Part shown: piece after piece, positions 36,648 through 45,576 of the stretch | How the letters are laid out: every line of letters begins with the position of its first letter | How positions within the stretch are numbered: the stretch's first letter is position 1 | Assembly (NCBI RefSeq): GCF_001517085.1 | Contig: NZ_LRAC01000087.1 | Location: forward strand, 62,001-126,000 | Direction of reading: 5' to 3' | DNA: 64,000 bases | DNA from: Paenibacillus sp. DMB5 | Lineage (GTDB): Bacteria > Bacillota > Bacilli > Paenibacillales > Paenibacillaceae | Made by a program: the position numbers and the translations under genes | The notes under the pieces: generated by a model | What the model was told of the DNA's origin: nothing | The model's database searches: none | What the model saw: only the letters and a program-made list of their open reading frames with translations

Positions 36648-37667
36648 CTAGGTGGACTTCAGCTCGCCTTGAAGCTGATTAAGGATAGAGGCATGCCAGG
36701 GATACAGCTCGCCGGGGGAAATAGAGAAGAATTTGAGTTTATCCACTGTGATCCGGTCTCCGGCAACCGAGGTAAAACGGATAAAAGGCTCTGCCGACAG
36801 CAGAGACATGCCCGCCCTGACCGTCCAATCTTCTACAGGGAGGGTGTCATGTGACAGCAGGAGCTTCAGCAGATCATAAAAGGTTTTGTGCATCACATTA
36901 AGCGGATATCCCGGACATTCCAGACTGATGAGATAAGTATCGATTTCGTGCCAGTAATGGTCTATGGCCGCCTGCCGGTTCTTCAGGCTTTCCGGAGAAA
37001 AGTCACCGGTATCCATAATCCGCATCAGGCCTGTTCCCCAGCCTGCCGGTGTCCACGGAAGTGTGCGGCTCAGATGAAACAGCCATTTCGGATGCGGCAC
37101 ATACTCACCGTTGGCGGTGAATAAGGCTTCGATTAGCTGAGCGGCTGCTGTATTCAGCATGGCATGCCCCTGCACGGTGTCTCCCCGGTGCAGCCAGATA
37201 TCGCCGGCCAGCCGGTAATGCCACCAGCAGTTGAACATCACGCCTTCAGCCTGCAGCCGCCCCGGACGTTCGGCCAGCTTCGTGCGGATGAGTCCGGCGA
37301 TATGCCCCTCGGGATCATGCAGTATCCCTGCATAGGACAGATCCCACAGGGCTGTACTGTCCCAAATCTTCTCCAGCTCTTCTTCCAGGCTTACAGCCTT
37401 GATATCATAGAGGTAGCCGCCAATTCTGGTTATGCCGAGCGGCAGCGGGGAACACCCGCCGGTCCACAGTGCATACTGCCTTGCCTCCAGATAAAAAACC
37501 AGATCAATCTCCGATAACTCATCGGCATATCCCCGTGAGCATCCGCCGTTCAGGGTTATTCCGCAGACTCCCTCCAGGGCAGTAAAACCGGGCAGCCGTT
37601 CATCCAGCTCCTTCAGCATGCCGGCAAGCAGATTTGGGCTGGTTACTGTTACATACGGTCTATTCAT
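36648..37667 (-). CDS. DUF4037-like nucleotidyltransferase-fold protein
   Basis: A 339-residue protein. The N-terminal pattern 'LNGGCSRGYADELSEIDLVF' resembles the G-S/G-C...D-x-D motif of nucleotidyltransferases (here E-I-D in place of the first Asp pair), and the helical rest resembles DUF4037. A clear catalytic D-x-D is not visible, so activity is uncertain. The ATG at 37667 is preferred (GAGGTG 6 nt upstream) over in-frame starts at 37673 and 37676. It is probably transcribed with the XRE gene downstream. Confidence 0.7.
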   Translation of the reverse strand: MNRPYVTVTSPNLLAGMLKELDERLPGFTALEGVCGITLNGGCSRGYADELSEIDLVFYLEARQYALWTGGCSPLPLGITRIGGYLYDIKAVSLEEELEKIWDSTALWDLSYAGILHDPEGHIAGLIRTKLAERPGRLQAEGVMFNCWWHYRLAGDIWLHRGDTVQGHAMLNTAAAQLIEALFTANGEYVPHPKWLFHLSRTLPWTPAGWGTGLMRIMDTGDFSPESLKNRQAAIDHYWHEIDTYLISLECPGYPLNVMHKTFYDLLKLLLSHDTLPVEDWTVRAGMSLLSAEPFIRFTSVAGDRITVDKLKFFSISPGELYPWHASILNQLQGELKST

Positions 37668-37745
37668 ATTCATCACCTCACTCTCAATATATAGCAGGCC
37701 GCAGGAAGAAGCATTGGAGTTTTTTTATGAAATTTAAAAAATAGC

Positions 37746-37774
37746 TTGCGCGATTCTGAAATCCATGGTATATT
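37746..37774 (+). promoter_or_regulatory. Promoter of tRNA-Leu
   Basis: TTGCGC (37746-37751) and TATATT (37769-37774) with a 17-bp spacer, 26 bp upstream of the tRNA. Confidence 0.65.
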
Positions 37775-37800
37775 CATTCTTGTGCCGCGATAAATGATTT

Positions 37801-37884
37801 GCGGTCGTGGCGGAATTGGCAGACGCGCACGGTTCAGGTCCGTGTGGTAGCAATACCGTGGAGGTTCGAGTCCTCTCGACCGCA
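37801..37884 (+). tRNA. tRNA-Leu (anticodon CAG)
   Basis: The acceptor stem GCGGTCG/CGACCGC is perfect, with discriminator A at 37884. The anticodon loop TTCAGGT between ACGG and CCGT gives CAG. A long variable arm (TGGTAGCAATACC) marks a class II tRNA, and the T loop TTCGAGT is standard. CCA is not encoded. A terminator follows. Confidence 0.97.
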
Positions 37885-37895
37885 TAACAGCAAAG

Positions 37896-37936
37896 AAGCT
37901 TCCGAATTGCCCTTGGGCAGTGCGGAAGCTTTTTTC
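37896..37936 (+). terminator. Terminator after tRNA-Leu
   Basis: AAGCTTCCG/CGGAAGCTT stem, with GCCC/GGGC inside, followed by TTTTT. Confidence 0.93.
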
Positions 37937-38521
37937 ATTATATCGGTTTGGATGCATGGCGAGTGAGGCTGTGGTGTCGGTACATAGTTTAGGTTACAGG
38001 GTTCGGAGTTTGGAGTGTGGACTGCCGAGTGCTAGTGCTGAGTGTCGCGAGCTGGTGGTAGCTGAAACTTGGGCTAACGGACACCAGAGGTCTTATTTTC
38101 CCGGAAAAGCACCTTCCGCTCGGCTAACGGACCGTAATGATTTTATTTACCCTCAAACTGCGGTTGCTGAGGCTAGAATTGGTAGATAAGGTTACTGGAG
38201 TCCGTTAGCATGTCCCAAAAGCGACTTTGGCTTAATTAACGTCATCTGAGTCCGTTAGCGCAGAAAGGGCGGGGTGTGTGGAGCGGACAGCCGAACTCCC
38301 CAGCCTCCGCATCAGGCAGCGTAGAAATAGTTAGTCGCTGCCATCCAGCTGGTCCATAGTCAGCCCGGAGCCGAGCCCGTCTAACTAGCCTACGTCAGCC
38401 CGGAGCTGCCCCGCCCAATCAGCATGCGTCACCTCGAAACAGCCGCGCCCGCCCAGCAGGCGCATATGCCAGCCCCACAACAGCCCTCGCCACCTAGCCG
38501 TCGCTTAGCTTCACTCTCCCA
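37937..38521. other. Gene-free stretch between tRNA-Leu and a convergent AraC gene
   Basis: No coding signal is convincing here. The stretch holds the four-copy repeat array at 38073-38259, and GTCAGCCCGGAGC appears twice around 38356-38410. Confidence 0.7.
38073..38259. repeat. Symmetric array of four GCTAACGGAC-N10-TTATT repeats
   Basis: Two copies point right (starting at 38073 and 38123) and two point left (ending at 38209 and 38259). The spacing is exactly 50, 87 and 50 bp. The inner pair can fold into a long hairpin: GCTAACGGAC/GTCCGTTAGC, an internal loop, then TTATTTACC/GGTAGATAA, then CCTCA/TGAGG near the tip. The same element recurs at 44150-44376. Confidence 0.88.
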
Positions 38522-39436
38522 TCAATAGGACAACAAGGCCGAGCCGGCTCCCGGTGCCGCCTGCTGCTGCTTGCGGAAGGCAGACGGCGACATGCCGGCC
38601 AGCTTGTTGAAGATCCGGTTGAACTGCGAGAAGCTGGTGAATCCGCACTGCTCGGCAATGCCGGATATTTTGAGACGGCTATGGATCAGCAGATGCTGGG
38701 CTTTGCGGACCCGGGTGGTCTGGATGTACTCGGTCAGAGTGGAGCCGGTAACTCTTTTGAACTGATGCGATAAATAATAAGGACTGGTGTAGAACTCCGT
38801 AGCAATAGAATCCAGCGACAGCTCGCTGCTGTAATTGCTGTTAATGTAGGCGGTGATGGAGTATATTTTCTGCGCTGCGCTACTACCGGCTTCCTCCAGC
38901 ACATAGCTGTTCTTATCCTGCTGCTGGCATAAGGCGCACAAAAACTGCTGGAACAGTGTATGAACCAGTACCGGGTTCAGCGGAGAATCACTGTGTGACA
39001 GGGTGAAAATGGCGTTAAGCGGATCGAATACGGTACTGCGCGGCTCACCCGTCAGCCGGTAGATCGGCACCTCTTCCGAAAAGGGAAGCAGCATGTTTTT
39101 GTAAGCGTTCTCCAAACCGGGTATGCCGGCAGGTATGGCGAAGTTGATGATCAGCCGCTTATGCGGAGGGCCTTCCGGATACTGGGTCATATGCAGCAGA
39201 TAAGGACGGAGCAGGACGATGTCGTACTTGCGCAGAGCGTGGATTTTACCGTCAATGACGTGGGTGGCCCGGGAATCCATCAGAATATGAATCTCATAAA
39301 AATCATGCTCATGCTGGAACTCCATATTGATATTGTGCGAACGTTCATCGTAGTCAAAATAATAAAAAAGCGGATCGCCTGGCGTGTTAATGTTAACGCT
39401 ATATCCCTGCTCATATAATAAGCCGTTTTCAAGCAT
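38522..39436 (-). CDS. AraC-family regulator with N-terminal cupin domain
   Basis: A 304-residue sugar-responsive type of regulator. A cupin-like sensing domain occupies about 25-140 (FQHEHDFYEIHIL, with the His residues that line the pocket). Two AraC helix-turn-helix motifs lie at about 200-295 (ISGIAEQCGFTSFSQFNRIF). The ATG follows GGTGAGAGG. It is divergent from the GH38-GH105 operon 157 bp away and most likely controls it. Confidence 0.92.
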   Translation of the reverse strand: MLENGLLYEQGYSVNINTPGDPLFYYFDYDERSHNINMEFQHEHDFYEIHILMDSRATHVIDGKIHALRKYDIVLLRPYLLHMTQYPEGPPHKRLIINFAIPAGIPGLENAYKNMLLPFSEEVPIYRLTGEPRSTVFDPLNAIFTLSHSDSPLNPVLVHTLFQQFLCALCQQQDKNSYVLEEAGSSAAQKIYSITAYINSNYSSELSLDSIATEFYTSPYYLSHQFKRVTGSTLTEYIQTTRVRKAQHLLIHSRLKISGIAEQCGFTSFSQFNRIFNKLAGMSPSAFRKQQQAAPGAGSALLSY

Positions 39437-39592
39437 ATCCTCTCACCGCCTTACTCCGTTATTTTCTCCATTATAGGTTTGAAAAAGCAAAATATGCAAT
39501 AAATACTCCCCATTCCCGCAAATAAAGCATAGTTTTTGAGCTGGAGGATTTGTTATATTGGCGGTATGAAAACGGATACAAGGAGTGAGAGA

Positions 39593-42500
39593 ATGTTTTT
39601 GACGGAGGAAAAGCTGATCCGGCGGCAGGCCGAGGTCGGCAAATACAGATATGTCAGAGTGAGTGAGCTTGCCGAGCTGGAGTTCGCGGAGGATGAGGAC
39701 GGCAGAAATGGTGTTTATCCGGAGGAGGTCTCCTTTAACGGGACAATCCGGCTGAATGAGCAGTGGAGCGGGCGGGACCGCTATGTCTGGCTGCGTGCAG
39801 TGGCAGTGCTGCCTGAGAAGAAGGAAGGCTTTAAGATCGCAGGCCTGTTTGATTTCGGCAAGTCGGGGAGCTTCAATAACTCCGGGTTTGAATCGCTGCT
39901 GTTTGTGAACGGTTCGCCTTATCAGGGGGTTGATAACAACCACAGGGAAGTTATTTTCGATGATAAGCTTGGCGGCAGGGCGGTCGAGCTTGTCTTCCGG
40001 CTGTGGTCCGGTCTTGAGGGCGGCGGAGCGCCGAGGGTGCAGGAGCACAAGATCAGCGAGGCGATGATCGGATATCTGGATGAGCGGATCGATGATCTGT
40101 TCTATATGTCCCAGGCAGCGCTGGACACCTTCCGTTACCTGGGCCGGGACCAGCCGGAGAAGCAGTGGCTGAAGCAGGCGCTGGACGCTGCGTTCCGCGA
40201 GATTGACTGGTCCGAGCCGGGCTCTGAAGAGCACGTCAGCTCCATGTACCGGGCAGGCGCCAGCCTGAACGGGGCGGTGGAGGCGATGCCCCAGACCTTT
40301 GATGTCACGCTTACGGCACTGGGACATACCCATATTGATGTCGCCTGGCTCTGGCAGCTGAAGCATACCCGGGAAAAAGCGGCCCGTTCCTTCTCGACCG
40401 TCCTGCGGCTGATGCAGGAATACCCCGAATACCAGTTCATGCAGTCGCAGCCGCAGCTGTATGCCTATCTGGAGCAGGATTACCCCGAGCTGTTCGGGCA
40501 GATCAAGGAGCGTATTAAGGAAGGGCGCTGGGAGCCGGAAGGAGCCATGTGGCTGGAATCGGACTGCAATATTCCGTCCGGTGAGTCGCTGGTGCGCCAG
40601 ATTCTGGCGGGCAAGCGATATTTCCGCGAACAGTTCGGCATCGATAGCAAGTATCTGTGGCTGCCTGATGTGTTCGGCTACAGCTGGGCGCTGCCGCAGA
40701 TTTTGCGCAAGTCAGGTATTGATACTTTTATGACGACCAAGATCAGCTGGAACCAGTTCAACCGGATGCCGCATGATACGTTCTGGTGGCGCGGGATGGA
40801 CGGCTCAGAAATATTGACTCATTTTATTACTACCTCGGAAAAAGACGGCGATGCCTACACCTACAACGGCCGGATGACCGCAGGGCTGCTGCGCGGCATC
40901 TGGAATTCATATCAGGATAAGGAAATTAATGACCACCTGATGTTTGCCTACGGCTGGGGCGACGGGGGCGGCGGGCCGACACGGGACATGCTGGAGCTGC
41001 GGCGGCGGTTCGACAAGCTTCCGGGTATGCCCAGGATTAAACCAGGCAGTGCGGGGGGCTACTTCAAAGGGCTGCATGAACGGATTGAAAAAACGGACGG
41101 ATACGTGCATACCTGGAACGGCGAGCTGTACTTCGAGTGCCACCGGGGAACCTATACTTCACAGGCCAGCAATAAAAAATATAACCGCCGTCTTGAGCTC
41201 CTGCTGCGCGATGCGGAATGGCTGTATACGCTTGCCGGCGTGAGCCGCGGCGATCTGGCAGAGTCTTACCCTGCCGAGGAGCTGCGCGGCATCTGGGAGA
41301 TTCTGCTGCGCAACCAGTTCCACGACATTATCCCGGGCTCCTCAATCAAAGAGGTCTATCAGGACAGTGACCTGGAATATGCCGAAGGGGAAGCCCGTTC
41401 ACTTGCTCTGATCAACGGTGCAGGGGAACCGGCTGGCGGAGATGAAAAAGACTCAGACGGGCGACGGTTCCTTACTGTGCTTGGAAGCTCGAATTGGGAG
41501 GGCCCGCGTTATCTGGAGCTGCCGGGCGATATTTCGGATGCTGCTGTTATTCAGTTTTCTGACGGCAGGCAGCCGGTACAGCAGCGCACTGCGGACGGCG
41601 GCTGGCTGGTGCATATCTCTTCCATGCCGGCTCTGGGTACAGAGGTCCTGGAAGCGGTGGCTCAACAGGCTGAAAGCTCACCGGAGGGAGAACAGCTGCT
41701 TGCTGATGCTGCTGAAGGCCGGCTAACCACTCCGCTGATTGAAGCGGTCTGGAACAAGCAGGGGCACTTCACCTCGCTGCGCGACCGCCGCAGCGGCCGG
41801 GAGATTCTGGCGCCGGGCCAGCGCGGCAATGTGCTTCAGGTGTTTGAAGATAAGCCGCTGGATTTCGAGGCATGGGATATTGATATTTTTTATCAGGAAA
41901 AAATGACCGAAATCTCGCAGCTTACAGAATGCAGACTCACCGAGAATGGCCCGCTGCGGGCGGTGCTGCGCATGGGCTGGACGTATAACCGTACAACCAT
42001 TACCCAGGACATTATCTTCTACCGGGATACAGCGCGGATTGATTTCCGCACAGAAATGGACTGGCACGGGCATAACCAGCTGCTTAAGGTGGCCTTCCCC
42101 GTTGATGTTCATGCCACTGAAGCAACCTATGACATCCAGTTCGGCAATGTCAGACGGCCGACCCACTGGAATACAAGCTGGGATTATGCCGGTTTGAAAC
42201 CGTGGGCCACCAGTGGGCGGATGTCAGCGAGCAGGGGTACGGCGTGGCGCTGCTCAACGACTGTAAATACGGCTACGACATCAAGGACAGCGTGCTGCGG
42301 CTGACGCTGCTGAAATCAGCTGTTCATCCGAATCCGGAGCAGGATCAGGGGCATCATGCTTTTACGTATGCGCTGTATCCGCATGAGGGTGATTTTGTCC
42401 TGGGCGGAGTGGTCCGGGAAGCCTGGGAGCTGAACAATCCGCTGCGTGCCGTGCCGGGCCGGCTGCCACTTAAACCGCTTTTCTCCATTGACGGGGGATA

Positions 42501-42753
42501 TGTGCTGCTTGATGCGGTAAAGCGTTCCGAAGAAGGCGCTGATGTAGTGCTGCGTCTGCATGAGTATGCCGGTGCGCGCAGTCAGGTGCGGATTGAAAGC
42601 GGATACGTTATTACTGCCTGGCAGGAGTGCAATCTGATGGAGGTGCCGGAAGGCGAGTGGCAGGCAGGAGAACTGAATTTTCAGATCAGACCTTATGAAA
42701 TCAGAACGTTCAGAATCAGGCTGGGCCTGGAGCAGACAGGAGAGGGGAACTAA
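39593..42753 (+). CDS. Alpha-mannosidase GH38, frameshifted
   Basis: A cytoplasmic exo-enzyme that should release alpha-linked mannose. The ATG at 39593 has AAGGAG 7 nt upstream. Zinc and catalytic motifs are present: LGHTHIDVAWLWQLKHTREK and the nucleophile Asp in LWLPDVFGYSWALPQ. The central helical and C-terminal beta domains follow. The frame breaks at about 42189. Restoring one C to CCC gives WDYARFETVGHQWADVSEQ and a ~1053-residue protein, the usual family length. The stop overlaps the start of the GH105 gene (TAATG), so the two are coupled. Control by the divergent AraC regulator is likely. Confidence 0.92.
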
Positions 42754-43877
42754 TGATGAATGTAAAAGAAACACAGCTGGATCAGGCGGAAATCATCAGC
42801 AAGCTGAACAAGGTATCAGATAAGCTGCTGAATCTGGACCGGCCGGATAACGAAGCAGAGCTGCAAACCTTAGGCGAGGATGCCGGGCGGCGGGGCTATT
42901 TTGCCCGTGATTTCGGGATGGAGGAGTGGGACTGGCCGCAGGGCGTCGGGCTGTACGGCCTGCAGAAGCTGGACCGGCATTTTGCCGACGGGCGTTATTC
43001 TGCCTACGCCAAGCCGTGGATGGCCCGGCAGATGGACAAGGGGCTGCCTAGCCGGAATATCAATACGACCGCCCCGCTGTTGTCGCTGATGGAGCTGGAT
43101 GAGGCGGAGGAGCTGAGCCTGGAGTGGGTGGAATGGCTGATGAACGGGCTGCCGCGCACTGTAGAGCAGGGTTACCAGCATGTCACAACCGGAGCCGACA
43201 AGAGTGAGGTTACACTCAATCAGAATGAAATCTGGATCGATACGCTGTTCATGGCCATTCTGTTCACGGCCAAGATGGGTGTGAAGTACGATAAGCCTGA
43301 GTGGCGGCAGACTTCGCTGCATCAGCTGCTGCTGCATATCAAATATCTGTATGACAAAAAGACCGGGCTGTTCTATCACGGCTGGCATTTCACCGGCCGC
43401 CATAATTTCAGCGAAGCCTTCTGGTGCCGCGGCAACGGCTGGTTCAGCCTGGGGCTGCCGGAATATCTGGAGCTGATGCGCCCGTATCTGGAGGACGGCG
43501 TGTTCACGTATCTACAGCAGGTGCTGCAGGCACAGGCCGAAGCGCTGCTGGACTGCCAGAGCGCAGACGGGCTATGGCATACGCTGCTGGATGATCCAGA
43601 CAGCTACACCGAGACTTCCGGCTCGGCAGCCATCGCTGCAGGTATTCTGCATGGCGTGCGCAGAGGGCTGCTGCCCGGGGAGTATGCGCAGCCGGCACTG
43701 AAGGCGATTCAGGCGGTGCTGGACCGGATCGACGCTGAAGGAACGGTGCTTGGTGTATCCGGCGGTACGCCGATCGGCAAAACCAGGGACGATTACAAGG
43801 GGATTATTATTGCCCCGATGGCTTATGGCCAGGCGATGACGCTGGTTGCGCTCGGGGAAGCGCTGCATTATTGCTAA
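42753..43877 (+). CDS. Unsaturated uronyl hydrolase, GH105/GH88 type
   Basis: A 374-residue (alpha/alpha)6-barrel enzyme that hydrates and so removes the unsaturated uronic acid left by polysaccharide lyases. The catalytic Asp is in NEIWIDTLFMA, and 'FHGWHFTGRHNF' with 'FWCRGNGWF' is the family signature (the first word reads FYHGWHF here). The protein is most like YteR/YesR, which act on rhamnogalacturonan fragments, but GH88-like glucuronyl activity is also possible. It has no signal peptide. The ATG overlaps the stop of the alpha-mannosidase gene, which suggests that both act on one oligosaccharide. Confidence 0.9.
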   Translation: MMNVKETQLDQAEIISKLNKVSDKLLNLDRPDNEAELQTLGEDAGRRGYFARDFGMEEWDWPQGVGLYGLQKLDRHFADGRYSAYAKPWMARQMDKGLPSRNINTTAPLLSLMELDEAEELSLEWVEWLMNGLPRTVEQGYQHVTTGADKSEVTLNQNEIWIDTLFMAILFTAKMGVKYDKPEWRQTSLHQLLLHIKYLYDKKTGLFYHGWHFTGRHNFSEAFWCRGNGWFSLGLPEYLELMRPYLEDGVFTYLQQVLQAQAEALLDCQSADGLWHTLLDDPDSYTETSGSAAIAAGILHGVRRGLLPGEYAQPALKAIQAVLDRIDAEGTVLGVSGGTPIGKTRDDYKGIIIAPMAYGQAMTLVALGEALHYC

Positions 43878-44149
43878 CGTGCGGCCGTGACCAGACAGGC
43901 TTCTGTTATCGTCCGCGGATTTAGCGTGGCGGTAGTAGGAGGTAATGCAAGAGGATTTAAAGCAGACGTCAGCCGCCGGGGAAGCTCGGCGGCTATGGGT
44001 CTTTACTGTGCGTTCTTAAGAAAGGATGGCCAGTAATGACAGGCAAACCTTCTGTTGCCGTATCAACTCGCCTTGACTGGAATTTTAAGATGCGTCGGCT
44101 GGTAACGACCGAGGAGCCCTTATTTCGGCAAAAGGGACCCTATCCATAA

Positions 44150-44376
44150 TCTAACGGACTCCAGAGGCGTTATTATCGGATTTTATTCCTGTTTGCGGCT
44201 GCCGGTAAAGGAATAAGGGCGCTGTGGTCCGTTAGCCAGGATTAGGATGCCTTTTTTGATGAATAACGGCGCTACGGTCCGTTAGCTGGGGGGGGGTTCT
44301 TTTGGGGAAATAATAGCCTTACGTTAGCCCGGTGGAACGGATCTTTAGAGTGAAATCAGTACCGCGATCCGTTAGA
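44150..44376. repeat. Array of five GCTAACGGAC-N10-TTATT repeats
   Basis: One copy points right (from 44150) and four point left (ending at 44236, 44286, 44328 and about 44376). The first pair spans exactly 87 bp, the same as the inner pair at 38123-38209. The next steps are 50, 42 and 48 bp. The copy ending at 44328 is degenerate. Confidence 0.88.
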
Positions 44377-44417
44377 GCAAATGCAAAGGCCGGATAAGAA
44401 TCAAAATCAAAAAATAC

Positions 44418-44446
44418 TTGTAGCTTGCGGCGGCTTGAAGTATACT
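44418..44446 (+). promoter_or_regulatory. Promoter of iolG
   Basis: TTGTAG (44418-44423) and TATACT (44441-44446) with a 17-bp spacer. The operator lies just downstream. Confidence 0.7.
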
Positions 44447-44456
44447 GATCTCGGAA

Positions 44457-44472
44457 AGGTTAAGCGCTTACC
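44457..44472. promoter_or_regulatory. LacI-type operator upstream of iolG
   Basis: AGGTTAAGCGCTTACC is identical over all 16 bp to 47955-47970 before iolC. It is nearly palindromic around GCGC, the usual LacI-family core, and lies downstream of the -10, so a bound repressor would block RNA polymerase. CcpA could also bind. Confidence 0.75.
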
Positions 44473-44492
44473 TTGAGGGAGGATAAGCGAGT

Positions 44493-45539
44493 ATGGTCAA
44501 TCAAGTAACAGTAGGCATTATCGGCGCCGGAAGAATCGGACGTCTGCATGCCGATAATCTGCGTGTGATGCCGTCTTATAAATTGAAATCTATTTCAGAG
44601 GCTTATATGACCGAGGAACTGGTTGCCTGGGCGGAGAGCCGGGGGCTCGGAGCTGTTTTTACGGATGGGGAAGCCATTCTGAATGATCCGGAGATCGACG
44701 CCGTGTTCATCTGCACACCGACAGACACTCATGCCTCGTGGATTGAGCGGGCGGCGCGGGCCGGAAAGCATATTTTCTGCGAGAAGCCGATCAGCATGTC
44801 CTCGGCCGAAACAAGCCGGGCCCTGCAGATTGCCAAAGAAGCCGGCGTGCTGCTCCAGGTTGGCTTCAACCGCCGCATGGACCCTAATTTCCGCAAGCTC
44901 AAGCAGCTGGTACAGGCGGGTGAGCTGGGCAGACCGCATATTGTGAAGATTACCTCGCGTGATCCGCAGCCGCCCGGCGAAGCCTATGTTCTCTCCTCCG
45001 GCGGAATGTTTATGGATATGACCATTCACGATTTTGATATGGCCCGTTATCTGATGGGCGAGGAAGTGGCAGAGGTCTATACCAGGGGTGCCAATCTGAT
45101 TGACCCGATGTTCGGACGCTGCAGCGATGTGGATACAGCAGTCATTACGCTGACCTTCACCAGCGGCGCTATCTGTGTGATTGATAACAGCCGGCAGGCC
45201 GTCTACGGCTATGACCAGCGGGTTGAGGTATTCGGCTCACAGGGAGCGGCAGTGGCCGATAACTGCCGCCAGACCACAGTCGAGGTGTCTACAGCCACGG
45301 CGGTTACCCGTGATCAGCCGTTGCACTTTTTCCTGGAGCGTTACAACCAGGCGTTCACCGATGAGGTTGCCGCATTCGCCCAGTCTATCATTTTGCAGGA
45401 ACCGGCTGTCTGCAGCGGTTATGACGGACAGCAGGCCCAGCTCATTGCTGAGGCGGCTCTGGAATCGCACCGGACCGGGCTTCCGGTTAAGCTGAAGGTC
45501 TGTGCCGGCGAGGAACGCCCGGAGATAGAAGCCATGTAA
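44493..45539 (+). CDS. iolG: Myo-inositol 2-dehydrogenase
   Basis: It oxidises myo-inositol to scyllo-inosose (2-keto-myo-inositol) with NAD, the first step of inositol breakdown. The 348-residue protein has the Gfo/Idh/MocA NAD motif GIIGAGRIGRLHADN (residues 8-22), the conserved EKP (FCEKPISM, catalytic Lys) and the C-terminal-domain signature MDMTIHDFDMARYL with the active-site Asp and His. GGGAGG precedes the ATG. It heads the locus and lies 38 bp before iolB. Its promoter carries the operator shared with iolC. Confidence 0.93.
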   Translation: MVNQVTVGIIGAGRIGRLHADNLRVMPSYKLKSISEAYMTEELVAWAESRGLGAVFTDGEAILNDPEIDAVFICTPTDTHASWIERAARAGKHIFCEKPISMSSAETSRALQIAKEAGVLLQVGFNRRMDPNFRKLKQLVQAGELGRPHIVKITSRDPQPPGEAYVLSSGGMFMDMTIHDFDMARYLMGEEVAEVYTRGANLIDPMFGRCSDVDTAVITLTFTSGAICVIDNSRQAVYGYDQRVEVFGSQGAAVADNCRQTTVEVSTATAVTRDQPLHFFLERYNQAFTDEVAAFAQSIILQEPAVCSGYDGQQAQLIAEAALESHRTGLPVKLKVCAGEERPEIEAM

Positions 45540-45576
45540 GCAGAGGCTTATCTTGAACACGGAGGGAGCTGTGAGA

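Larger units (their letters stand above)
43878..44492. other. Gene-free stretch between GH105 and iolG
   Basis: A GC hairpin (AGCCGCC/GGCGGCT, 43971-43994) without a T tract may weakly end the GH105 transcript. Then come five repeat copies (44150-44376) and the iolG promoter and operator (44418-44472). I see no gene. Confidence 0.7.

Noticed and set aside
37920..38189. Plus-strand frame of 89 codons after the tRNA terminator
   Set aside because: It begins inside the terminator region, crosses two repeat copies and has no ribosome site or recognisable pattern.
43922..44020. Short ORF after GGAGGT near 43940
   Set aside because: The spacing to the ATG is only 1-2 nt and the frame ends after 24 codons inside a hairpin.
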